Below, piece by piece: positions 17,801 through 24,932 of a DNA stretch of 64,000 bases (its first letter is position 1; every line of letters starts with the position of its first letter). Position numbers and translations under genes: made by a program. The stretch lies in contig CAZAMB010000008.1 in the NCBI GenBank assembly GCA_964486335.1, positions 124,001 through 188,000 on the forward strand, read 5' to 3'. Origin of the DNA: CAZAMB01 sp964486335. Lineage in GTDB: Bacteria; Planctomycetota; Phycisphaerae; UBA1845. The notes under the pieces were generated by a model. It worked only from the letters and a program-made list of their open reading frames with translations, was not told the origin of the DNA and did no database searches.

Positions 17801-18351
17801 CGCGACTTCGACTTCGCCTTCTCTATTTGAAGTCGACGGTGCTTCGAGCCGAGGGACTTCACGACGCCGCCGACGAGGCGATGAAGACAGCACTTCAGGT
17901 CCAGCCGGGCGATGAATCCATCAGCAACGATCTGGCGTACAATTGGATCGACCGCGGCGTTCATCTTGACGAAGCCCGGCCCATGATTCGCCACGCGCTG
18001 GGCCGAATGCCGCGACAACCGGCCTATCTCGACACCTACGGTTGGCTGCTGTACAAAGTGGGTGATTTCGCGGGAGCCGAACTGTGGCTGTCGCGTTCCA
18101 ACCGAATTCGCGGGGGCGACGACCCGGTCATCCACGACCACCTTGGCGACGTATACTGGCGTTTGGACCGCGGCAAAATTGCCTTGGAGCACTGGGGCAG
18201 AGCGGTTGAGTTGATCCGGGAAAAAAGAGACGGCGAGTTGAACAGCGACGACGAGCGACGTGTCCGTGACGGGACGCCGCAAAAGATTGAAAGAGCGACC
18301 AAGGGTGAAGAGCCGGCCGTTGCAGAAACGGCTGATCGAGGAACGCCCTAA
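14869..18351 (+). CDS. Large TPR-repeat lipoprotein
   Basis: 1160 residues starting at GTG 14869 with AAGGAGG seven bases upstream. The signal peptide ends in a lipobox (VVAGC near residue 26), so the protein is probably anchored to a membrane. Almost the whole length is helical repeats of TPR type (for example RRAMEIDPRLAPARVALANM and FAKAVDVEPNDEEAALGVV), continuing to a last set near 1010-1110. Such proteins scaffold envelope complexes. It follows the rbfA group by 33 bases and may be in the same transcript. No enzymatic domain is seen. Confidence 0.85.
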   Translation: MNWPGNRRVQAGAAAAMICLCVVAGCVSGEASVASGPPKTVRLDLDPARAYLALSAVPPPVARPAATEVLPLPERAVQPIAASKSLIAEQRFTEAALELERAFRFAPNHPQIHLALAMLHWQAGNLERAKSHALQTIEKMPDSSAAHYILGRCLATAGDLAGAMIEWRTALLCRDFGEDGETAALCHFHLAEALAAEGYLTAALEQYEAFGRRSTISPMAKGELASLLTTRRGSTAEGKSRALERLGRYEEAARALGPVAAAPEANVDVRVRYARLLLNAGRLREAEEAVQSIQSDEEEVLSLVLEVFERAGRLDRAVEDLRSRATSRPSALTTLWLADVLVRLGRTDEVGAELSGFLERDPGAEAIRRRFVETLVADSRWVEALRSCAAGMRLQPTSQSDWEAVAVGMSGDPRAVNAIIASAAEESSDAHYLYLCGSVAQAGVRPEVAKALFRRAMEIDPRLAPARVALANMLLHSCDLEGALRWAKRTDPDVPEDARLERVLARIHDRLDDWSKAEVYFRAAMQLDRADTESMFELASLYRRTGRPLQAQRQLRVLLDVDAGHERARELIALTLIEEGKNDAAVQEYRQLLSTSKKPGTIARCKALLDNDLRRDGEARRKLFLDALNEDGRDAPLLIAIAETYEDSDPAKAREYFAKAVDVEPNDEEAALGVVRSDQHLLEFERAAAGIEDLLRCRPNRHVWRRAMYGFYGLLNQYDRAISDARGQELRDDLTDEQREAYRDSIVEMLREAGRGDEGIQSLKDWSDADPNNADWKRKLAIEYLRQRRFPEAVERFVALYLEEPDQGMYRDRLLESLRGAGRHERAAQYILDWMQDDAQDDRLLAVLAHTLGDDGRMDEAVELLVARLPRSPNREMLQDVLTNELSAEGRHDECSEWLEGMADELLFVMRASRDRLDDTNLNDDRRARRPNEPYSADRLHERFETVRLRRVVALTNARRFRDAGELLDAALSASPDPRLRLRLLYLKSTVLRAEGLHDAADEAMKTALQVQPGDESISNDLAYNWIDRGVHLDEARPMIRHALGRMPRQPAYLDTYGWLLYKVGDFAGAELWLSRSNRIRGGDDPVIHDHLGDVYWRLDRGKIALEHWGRAVELIREKRDGELNSDDERRVRDGTPQKIERATKGEEPAVAETADRGTP

Positions 18352-18375
18352 TCGAAATGCAGGAGAGCAGCCAAC

Positions 18376-19128
18376 GTGTCAGGTCATTCCAAGTGGTCGA
18401 CAATCAAGCATAAGAAAGCCGCGCTGGATGCCAAGCGCGGAAAATCGTGGAGCAAACTCGCCCGGGCGATCACCATGGCCGCCAAGATGGGCGGCGGCAA
18501 TCCCGGAGATAATCCGCGGCTGCGGTTGGCGATCGACAAGGCCAAGGCCGACAACATGCCCAAGGACACGATCGAAAAAGCAGTCAAAAAAGGCACCGGC
18601 GAACTGGCGGGCGAGAATTACGAGGAAATCCTCTACGAAGGATACGCGCAAGGCGGCGTGGCGATCATGGCCAAAGTCGTGACCGACAATCGAAACCGCA
18701 CTGCCGGTGAAATCAAGAAAATCTTTGAACGGGCGGGAGCAAATCTCGGTCAGCCGAACTGCGTGGCGTTTCAATTCTCGCAAAAGGGAATCATCGTGGT
18801 TCCGCGGGAATCCATGAACGAGGAACGCATGTTGGAGCTTGCCCTCGAGGCAGGTGCGGATGACGTCCAATCCTCGGCCGAGATTCACGAAGTCACATGC
18901 GCTCCCGATCGTTTTCATGATGTGAAGCAGAATCTCGAAACAGCCGGCGTCACGCCGCAATCGGCGGATCTGCTGATGGTGGCCGAGAACAACATCTCGC
19001 TCGATCTGGAAACGGCCCGCAAGGTGCGGCGGCTGATCGAGACGCTGGACGATCACGATGACGTCGACGCGGTCTACTCCAATTCCGATATCTCCGACGA
19101 AGTGATGGCCGAACTTTCCAAGGAGTGA
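18376..19128 (+). CDS. YebC/PmpR family transcriptional or translational regulator
   Basis: 250 residues from GTG 18376. The N-terminus SGHSKWSTIKHKKAALDAKR is the diagnostic YebC start, followed by AKMGGGNPGDNPRLRLAIDKAKA and the middle domain YEEILYEGYAQGGVAIMAKV. Length matches the family. Members bind DNA, and some have recently been linked to relief of stalling at polyproline; which role applies here cannot be told. It starts 24 bases after the TPR lipoprotein gene. Confidence 0.95.
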   Translation: MSGHSKWSTIKHKKAALDAKRGKSWSKLARAITMAAKMGGGNPGDNPRLRLAIDKAKADNMPKDTIEKAVKKGTGELAGENYEEILYEGYAQGGVAIMAKVVTDNRNRTAGEIKKIFERAGANLGQPNCVAFQFSQKGIIVVPRESMNEERMLELALEAGADDVQSSAEIHEVTCAPDRFHDVKQNLETAGVTPQSADLLMVAENNISLDLETARKVRRLIETLDDHDDVDAVYSNSDISDEVMAELSKE

Positions 19129-19177
19129 TACCGCGCCGCGCAATCCTCGCGGTTTACAAACGGGGCGGACCACTGCC

Positions 19178-20464
19178 GTGAAAATCTTCTCGATCGAAAC
19201 CTTTCGCCTCGGCATCGACAACCTTCGACTGCACAAGCTTCGCAGCCTGCTGACCTCGCTGGGCATCATCTTCGGCGTCGCAGCCGTGATCTGCATGTTG
19301 TCCATCTCCGAGGGCGCTTCGGCCGACGAAATGCGAATGATCCAGCTTCTGGGCACGCAGAACATCATTATCAACTCGGTCAAGCCGCCCCAAACGACGC
19401 AGACCTCGCAGGGTAACAGTTTTCTCATGGAGTACGGCATCACGCGCACGGATGTCGATATGATCACGGCGACGATTCCACATGTCGTTCACGTCGTTCC
19501 TCTCAAAATCGTCTCCTATCGCGTCCGCGCCGGAGAAACACAGACAAACCTGGAAGTGATCGGAACCACATCCGACTTTTTCAACGTGGTCAACGTCAAG
19601 ATCGCCCGCGGAAGGGCGTTGACGCCGGAGGACGCGCTGCAACGCACCAATGTCTGCGTCATCGGCGAATCCGTTCGCACAAGACTGTTTCCGTTCAAAG
19701 ACCCTCTGGGTGAATCGCTGCTGGCCGAGCGATATCCGTCCGCCGTGCCCTTCACCGTCGTGGGGGTTTTGCAGGAGGTCAAGACGGCCGGCGCGCCCGC
19801 GCGCGGCGTCGAGGAACGAGACCTCAACAATGAAATCTTCATTCCGTTTCCGACGGCCGTGGCGCAATTCGGAGAAACCACGCGGCGCATCGGCGCCGGT
19901 TCGCGCGAGTTCATCAAGATGCAGTACTCCGGCATCTATGTTCACGCCGATGACATTGAGAATGTCCTTTCCGTGTCGAAGATGGTGGAGCGCGTGCTCG
20001 AGACCAACCATTCCAGGCAGGATTACGAGGTCAAGGTTCCGCTCGCCCGGCTTGAGCTGGCCCAAAAGAAAAAGCGCAACAACCAATTCACGCTCGGCTT
20101 CATCGCGGGCATTTCGCTGCTGGTGGGCGGCATCGGCATCATGAACATCATGCTGGCCACCGTGACCGAGCGCACCCGTGAAATCGGCATTCGCCGGGCA
20201 CTGGGCGCCAAACGCCGGCACATTACGGTTCAGTTTCTCGTCGAAACCGTCGTGCTTTCCACCGCCGGCGGGCTGGTCGGCGTGCTGCTCGGCGTGGGCG
20301 GCGCGCATCTGATCAGCAACTTCGCCGAGTGGGAGACGATCGTTCGCGGCTGGGCCGTGGCGGTAAGCTTCGGCCTGTCGATGCTCGTGGGCATTTTCTT
20401 CGGCATGTATCCCGCCATGGCCGCCGCGCGGCTCGATCCCATCGAGGCGCTCCGGTACGAATAA
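19178..20464 (+). CDS. MacB/FtsX-like ABC transporter permease
   Basis: 428 residues from GTG 19178. The first transmembrane helix (LRSLLTSLGIIFGVAAVICM) precedes a MacB-type periplasmic core (about 45-290). Three more helices follow, with the family motif GGIGIMNIMLATVTERTREIG and GIRRALGAKRRHI, ending DPIEALRYE. This four-helix layout is typical of MacB/LolC-type permeases involved in efflux or mechanotransmission. No ATPase gene adjoins it, so its partner must be encoded elsewhere. A plausible promoter for the next gene begins 59 bases downstream. Confidence 0.9.
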   Translation: MKIFSIETFRLGIDNLRLHKLRSLLTSLGIIFGVAAVICMLSISEGASADEMRMIQLLGTQNIIINSVKPPQTTQTSQGNSFLMEYGITRTDVDMITATIPHVVHVVPLKIVSYRVRAGETQTNLEVIGTTSDFFNVVNVKIARGRALTPEDALQRTNVCVIGESVRTRLFPFKDPLGESLLAERYPSAVPFTVVGVLQEVKTAGAPARGVEERDLNNEIFIPFPTAVAQFGETTRRIGAGSREFIKMQYSGIYVHADDIENVLSVSKMVERVLETNHSRQDYEVKVPLARLELAQKKKRNNQFTLGFIAGISLLVGGIGIMNIMLATVTERTREIGIRRALGAKRRHITVQFLVETVVLSTAGGLVGVLLGVGGAHLISNFAEWETIVRGWAVAVSFGLSMLVGIFFGMYPAMAAARLDPIEALRYE

Positions 20465-20522
20465 CGACCCCGCGGCGTCGCCACGAAACCTCATGAATTC
20501 TCGACTTTTTTCCTGAAAATCC

Positions 20523-20551
20523 TTGGAGCCCGCGAAGGATTGGATTACGAT
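20523..20551 (+). promoter_or_regulatory. Putative sigma-70 promoter for the cysteine-rich lipoprotein gene
   Basis: TTGGAG at 20523-20528 and TACGAT at 20546-20551 with a 17-base spacer. The predicted start near 20558 leaves a 75-base leader. That leader contains a short perfect hairpin, GGGTAC-GCCA-GTACCC at 20564-20579, which could affect mRNA stability or translation. Confidence 0.5.
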
Positions 20552-20632
20552 GTGGGATAGGCAGGGTACGCCAGTACCCTTCAGGTGCTGGCGCGGTTGG
20601 GATTTCGATGCAATGTCGAAGGAGTGAATCAC

Positions 20633-22654
20633 ATGCAGCAACTCAAACATCAGACATGGGTCGCGTCCGCGGCGGGATGGCTGGTCGTCATTGGTCTCGG
20701 TTTGGCAGGCTGCCCCGCGAGTCCGCAAGGCGGGGGAAACGGGGGCGGCGAGAAGTCGCTGACGCTGTCCAAGACAACGGCCGACCCCGGCGAGTTCATT
20801 TCCTTGTCGCACGTCGACATCCACGCGGGCGACGCGCTGACGGTGGAGTTTCGTACCGGTGACGGATTGGTCGTCCGAGTGGAAAGCGAAGACGCCTCGG
20901 AAGGGCAGCTGCGCGTTGCCGTACCCGCGCATCTCGACGGGACCAATGGATCGATCGGCGCCGGGGCGTTGGCAGTCTCCATTCAAGGACTCCAAGGCGC
21001 GGCGGACCTTCAGGTCAATGACTTGATGGCGCTCGAGGGCGTCGAACCCGGGACCATCCTGAGGCTGTTGCTGCAATCCGCCATCGACGATTACGCGAGG
21101 ACATTGCAAAACCTCGCAGACATGGGCCAGCAACTTGGCGAGGCCCAGGGGGCGAATGCCGTTGACGCCATCAACACGCGAATGGCGGAGCTCCAGCAGA
21201 TGCTCTCCCAGCTTGATACGACGGGATCGATTCCGTTCGATCTCGGTGGCGACATCGGCGTCGTGACCGTTTCCGAAGATTCGTTGAAACTCGCCGATCG
21301 TTATCTCGCCAACATGATCGCCGGACTCGAAGCGGAAGTGTCGGCCAATCAGAAGGGATTCGCCAGCTTTCGCAGTATTAACGAGTGCATTCCCACGCCG
21401 CCGCCGGGCCTGACGATTAATCAATGCATGGGAGAGGTCCTGCAAGGCATCAAGCAGTTCACGCAGGAAAAGGGAACCCGGCTGGCCGGTTATCTGGCGA
21501 CCGGTGTCGGCGTGGTCGTTACGATTGCCGGTCTGGCCGTTGAAGCACCGCTTATCGCGCTCACCGGTGTGATCGTGGGCGTCGCGGGCGGCGCGGTGTC
21601 CTTCACCGACGCGGCCCTGCAGGGTAAAAACACCGATTCATTCCTGACCAACGACGGAGAGGGGTTCAACGTTGGTGTCGAAATCATCAGTCAAACGGGC
21701 CGCGTGCTGGTCTCCGCTTGGTCCACCGGCACTTCAGCTCTGCAAAACGCCTTTAGCTCCGCCGTCGACGCGCTGGACAAAGGCATCGTTGCCATGGACG
21801 GCTACAATGCCTTGAAATGCGACGAAAAGCCGCCGGATCAGAAGATTCGGCCAGTCATGCAGACGCTGGAAGAAATCGGTTTTTGCACGATCACGCGACC
21901 GCCGGGTTGCAGCAATTCATGTACATTTGCGTTCAACGGCCGGTGCGAGGACGGTGGATCGGGATCCGTGAGCAGTCTCTGCGCATCGGGCACCGATTGC
22001 CTGGATTGTGGACCGCGCGAAGACGACGATACGACCGACACTGCGGATGGCGCCTGTTGTCTCGCTGGCGCGACCTGTGCGATTACGACCGGCAGTGATT
22101 GCGCCGCCGGCGGTGGAACGTATCAGGGCGACGGTACGGAGTGTTCACCGAACCCCTGTTCGACACCGGTTGAACCAACCGGAGCCTGCTGCTCAGCGGG
22201 GGTTTGCACGGAGGTGACTTCGAGCGCGTGTGCGGCAACGTCCGGGGCGGTGTACAGCGGCGACGGAACCGATTGCGCGACGACGCAATGCGTGCAACCG
22301 CCGGAATACGTCGTGTGGTATACGGGCAATGTTTGCTGCTGGGGCGCCCCCCTACTGTTCATCACGGAACGTTCCGGGTTTGAATCGGAGCAATCCGCCT
22401 CAAGTTTTCCGGGCGGTGGGATCGATGGCTCCATCCCCGCGGTGAAAGTCGAACTGATGGGCGGGTTCGCTTCAGCACAGGAAGCGCGCGACTGGGTCTG
22501 TCCGCAATTTACCTCGTCATCATTCCATTATTGGTGCGACCGCCACTATCAGATGGACGGCAAGAACTGGCAGATCACCGGGAGCGTTGGCTGTACCAAC
22601 CTCGGAAGCCTCCCGGAACCGACCGCTTATCCGGAGACGAATCTTTGCCAATAG
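20633..22654 (+). CDS. Secreted lipoprotein with C-terminal GACC cysteine repeats
   Basis: 673 residues from ATG 20633, with AAGGAG eight bases upstream. A signal peptide with lipobox (LGLAGC, about residue 30) is followed by a Gly-rich spacer. An immunoglobulin-like or beta-rich region follows, then a long helical segment with glycine-rich hydrophobic stretches around 285-335 that may insert in a membrane. The C-terminal third is cysteine-rich, with two tandem units of the form GACC-C-C-GxYxGDGTxC-C; this pattern recurs in planctomycete surface proteins. A hypervariable or binding role is possible, but no function is recognised. Confidence 0.75.
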   Translation: MQQLKHQTWVASAAGWLVVIGLGLAGCPASPQGGGNGGGEKSLTLSKTTADPGEFISLSHVDIHAGDALTVEFRTGDGLVVRVESEDASEGQLRVAVPAHLDGTNGSIGAGALAVSIQGLQGAADLQVNDLMALEGVEPGTILRLLLQSAIDDYARTLQNLADMGQQLGEAQGANAVDAINTRMAELQQMLSQLDTTGSIPFDLGGDIGVVTVSEDSLKLADRYLANMIAGLEAEVSANQKGFASFRSINECIPTPPPGLTINQCMGEVLQGIKQFTQEKGTRLAGYLATGVGVVVTIAGLAVEAPLIALTGVIVGVAGGAVSFTDAALQGKNTDSFLTNDGEGFNVGVEIISQTGRVLVSAWSTGTSALQNAFSSAVDALDKGIVAMDGYNALKCDEKPPDQKIRPVMQTLEEIGFCTITRPPGCSNSCTFAFNGRCEDGGSGSVSSLCASGTDCLDCGPREDDDTTDTADGACCLAGATCAITTGSDCAAGGGTYQGDGTECSPNPCSTPVEPTGACCSAGVCTEVTSSACAATSGAVYSGDGTDCATTQCVQPPEYVVWYTGNVCCWGAPLLFITERSGFESEQSASSFPGGGIDGSIPAVKVELMGGFASAQEARDWVCPQFTSSSFHYWCDRHYQMDGKNWQITGSVGCTNLGSLPEPTAYPETNLCQ

Positions 22655-22672
22655 TTCTTGGAGCATGATCGA

Positions 22673-22880
22673 TACGGTCGTGGCGAGCCGCGAACTTCAG
22701 TTCGCGCGGATTCTCGTACATTGGCCTCTACACTTGGTCGTTAAGTGCACTAATCTATACGGTCGTGGCGAGCCGCGAACTTCAGTTCGCGCGGATTCTA
22801 GTACATTGGCCTCTACACTTGGTCGTTAAGTGCACGAATCTATACGGTCGTGGTGCGCTGCGGGCTTTGATCCGCGCGGA
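22673..22880 (+). repeat. Tandem 85-bp direct repeats carrying a dispersed palindrome
   Basis: Two nearly identical 85-base units lie at 22673-22757 and 22758-22842, differing at only a few positions. A third, diverged partial copy begins at 22843. Each unit contains the palindrome CGCGAAC-TTCA-GTTCGCG (22682-22710 and 22767-22795); the third copy (22852-22880) is altered. Related palindromes occur at 43794-43824 and 50245-50272. The region between the lipoprotein gene and the tRNA-Sec gene holds no ORF. Confidence 0.85.
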
Positions 22881-22936
22881 TTTCCGGGTCGTTGGGATAT
22901 CCAACCCCTACGATGGTACCAAAACCGATCTGGCGG

Positions 22937-22964
22937 TTGCTTCATCGCACGCGGATGATAGAGT
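22937..22964 (+). promoter_or_regulatory. Possible promoter for the tRNA-Sec gene
   Basis: TTGCTT at 22937-22942 and TAGAGT at 22959-22964 are separated by 16 bases. The predicted start near 22971 lies just before the tRNA at 22979. Both hexamers deviate from consensus, so this is tentative. Confidence 0.3.
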
Positions 22965-22978
22965 TCGGACGCGCTTCG

Positions 22979-23074
22979 GGGAGTGTCCGGACGCCTGGTG
23001 GGTCCCGCGGCCTTCAAAGCCGTTGAGGGGTCGTTGACGCGGCTCCTGGTGGGTTCGATTCCCATCCACTCCCG
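22979..23074 (+). tRNA. selC: tRNA-Sec (UCA), selenocysteine tRNA
   Basis: A 96-base cloverleaf with the special features of tRNA-Sec. Acceptor: GGGAGTG (22979-22985) pairs with CACTCCC (23067-23073). Anticodon arm: GCGGC pairs with GCCGT around the loop CTTCAAA, anticodon TCA at 23014-23016. Long extra arm: GGGGTCG (23027-23033) pairs fully with CGGCTCC (23040-23046). T arm: GTGGG-TTCGATT-CCCAT. The D stem is six pairs with one G-G mismatch, and an eighth acceptor pair would be U-C. CCA is not encoded. UGA-reading anticodon plus extended variable arm indicates that this organism makes selenoproteins. selA, selB and selD are not in the window. Confidence 0.88.
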
Positions 23075-23174
23075 TGCGCTCGACGTGGCACGGGAAAAGT
23101 TGATAGCGCCGGCATCGCAAGGGACGAAGCCGCGTCGCGTAGGTGTCAAAGTCGAATGCTTCGCAACCGAAGGC

Positions 23175-24566
23175 TTAGTAACCGGCCTGCGGACCGTTCA
23201 GCGCAGCTCGCAAACTCGCAAAGTCGCAAAGGTCGGTGTCGTTATCCCGATCGAGGTCGCCGCGCAGGCAGCGCGGCGCCCAGGGCGGCGAGTCCCCGGT
23301 GAACCAGTTCTGCATCCGAGCGAAGTCCCGTAGATCGACCATTCCGTTCGTATCCAGATCCCCGAACTGAGGCGTCATCAGGAACGCGCGCGGGAGTCCG
23401 GTGTATGGCCCGACATCGAATGCCTTCATTCCCCAGCCGACGATCTCGCCATGATCGTTGATCCCGTTGGGAACCAACCTAAACCACTTTGCTTCGGCGG
23501 GGATCATGACGAACAGATCACGTTTTCCCGTCTCCTCCCGATAAAGGTGCCCGGTGCTTGCAATGGAATAGGGATAGGCGGCTTGTCCAACGACCTCCCC
23601 GCAATTATTGAGGCCGTTAGCACTGGCACCCTTGATGCCGTCGGGGCTCGGCTCGAGGGCGAGATCGATCATCCTTCCCTGCGTCCAAAAGAAGGCAGTG
23701 TAGTGTCGATTTCCACCCGGCATCCGTTCGGAAACGCCGATTGCTTGTGCCGAATCGTTTATCTCGGTTGTTCCACTTGACCAACCACCAAGCGTTCCCA
23801 GGTCGACGATTCCGTCGTCCACCCAGACAACAGCATGGAATTGACCGTTGTCTAATGAAATGGACCCCCCGAGGTGACCGAAGTTGTTGATATCCGAAAT
23901 ACTCATCCTAAGTTCGGAAATGTCAAACACGGATCCATCGCTCCAAAGAACTCTACGGTTCCCAGAACCGCCGACAATCTGCCCCAGATCGTTAATTGCG
24001 GTCACTGAAACGTATTCATTGGCTGCATAGCTGGGCAGCGTATGAAGTGCACCATCGCGCCAAACCAAATCGCCCACCAGGATTTCGGACCTGTTGTTAA
24101 TTGCGTTGGCATAACTCCAACCCGATCGTCCGGCCCACAGGTCCGTCATTACGCCCTCTTGCCAGAGAAAGGCATGGCGCTCCCCGGTGGAAAAGTCCGC
24201 TTCCCCGACAACCTGACCCTTTTCATTCACCGCCAAGGCATTGGCCGTCAGACCGCCCAGATCGCCAAGATCGATGATGTTGTATCCGCGCGGACCCGTC
24301 GGAACCGGAATCGGAACACATTGCCCTGTACAATAGTCCGTATTGCAGTACCACGAGTTTTCCTCGCCGCACCAGCAGTATTCAAACCCGGCGCAAACGG
24401 GCGGACAAAAGTAACCTGTCGGACAATCTTCGTCGAAAAAGCACGGAAGCTCCGCAGGGCATGGGTCGTGACAGCGACCTTCGGGGTCGTAGCAGTCAGC
24501 TAGAGAAACGGGCGTAAAGAAACAAAACGAAAGGAGCGCCGAATATAGGATGCAATCGCGGTCCAC
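23175..24566 (-). CDS. Secreted HAF-repeat protein with dockerin-like C-terminus
   Basis: 463 residues from GTG at 24566, chosen because GAGGAA lies seven bases upstream and a signal peptide (ILYSALLSFCFFTPVSLA) begins there; an upstream in-frame ATG at 24632 lacks these. After the leader comes a cysteine-rich segment (about 25-90) with spacing such as DEDCPTGYFCPPVC, then HAF-type repeats (DLGDLGGLTANALAVNEKGQVVG, AFLWQEG, AINDLGQIVGG), which form beta structures in extracellular proteins. The last 60 residues hold two EF-hand-like loops (GDLDTNGMVDLRDF, GDLDRDNDTDLCDF) in dockerin style. No enzyme domain is seen. Confidence 0.8.
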   Translation of the reverse strand: MDRDCILYSALLSFCFFTPVSLADCYDPEGRCHDPCPAELPCFFDEDCPTGYFCPPVCAGFEYCWCGEENSWYCNTDYCTGQCVPIPVPTGPRGYNIIDLGDLGGLTANALAVNEKGQVVGEADFSTGERHAFLWQEGVMTDLWAGRSGWSYANAINNRSEILVGDLVWRDGALHTLPSYAANEYVSVTAINDLGQIVGGSGNRRVLWSDGSVFDISELRMSISDINNFGHLGGSISLDNGQFHAVVWVDDGIVDLGTLGGWSSGTTEINDSAQAIGVSERMPGGNRHYTAFFWTQGRMIDLALEPSPDGIKGASANGLNNCGEVVGQAAYPYSIASTGHLYREETGKRDLFVMIPAEAKWFRLVPNGINDHGEIVGWGMKAFDVGPYTGLPRAFLMTPQFGDLDTNGMVDLRDFARMQNWFTGDSPPWAPRCLRGDLDRDNDTDLCDFASLRAALNGPQAGY

Positions 24567-24932
24567 AAACAATTCCTCGCACAGCAAGAACGAACCTTTC
24601 GAGCAAAATCGTAACGCCAATGACCCCGTCATTCAAAAGGCCATGATTCTCAACCGCAATGACGGATGGGGTCGGCGTTTACACGACGCCCTGAGAGCAA
24701 TCTTCAACAGGCGTTTCATCAAGCGGGCATGCCAACGGGTGGCACCAAATTCCCAACCCCAAGTCGTCGTACGTTGCTCAACCATCGCGCGACGCTCCGA
24801 AAGACCATCAAACAAAAACCGAGCAGAGGCCAATAACACCAACCGACAACCGGCAATGTTACAGTTCTGACCGGGGACGATTGATCAACCTTGCGAATAA
24901 ACAGGGCGATGAACGCCGATCGCGTCATTCGG
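24567..24932. other. Intergenic region without recognisable gene
   Basis: About 365 bases between two minus-strand secreted-protein genes. Short ORFs here lack homology signals and ribosome sites. It presumably holds the promoter of the HAF-repeat gene, but I could not identify convincing hexamers. Confidence 0.5.

Noticed and set aside
19154..21445. A 763-codon minus-strand open frame opposite the permease and lipoprotein genes
   Set aside because: It is complementary to two well-supported genes, spans their intergenic promoter, and has His/Arg-rich composition typical of shadow frames.
22673..22880. A CRISPR array
   Set aside because: The repeats are 85-base tandem units without short spacers, and no cas genes are present.
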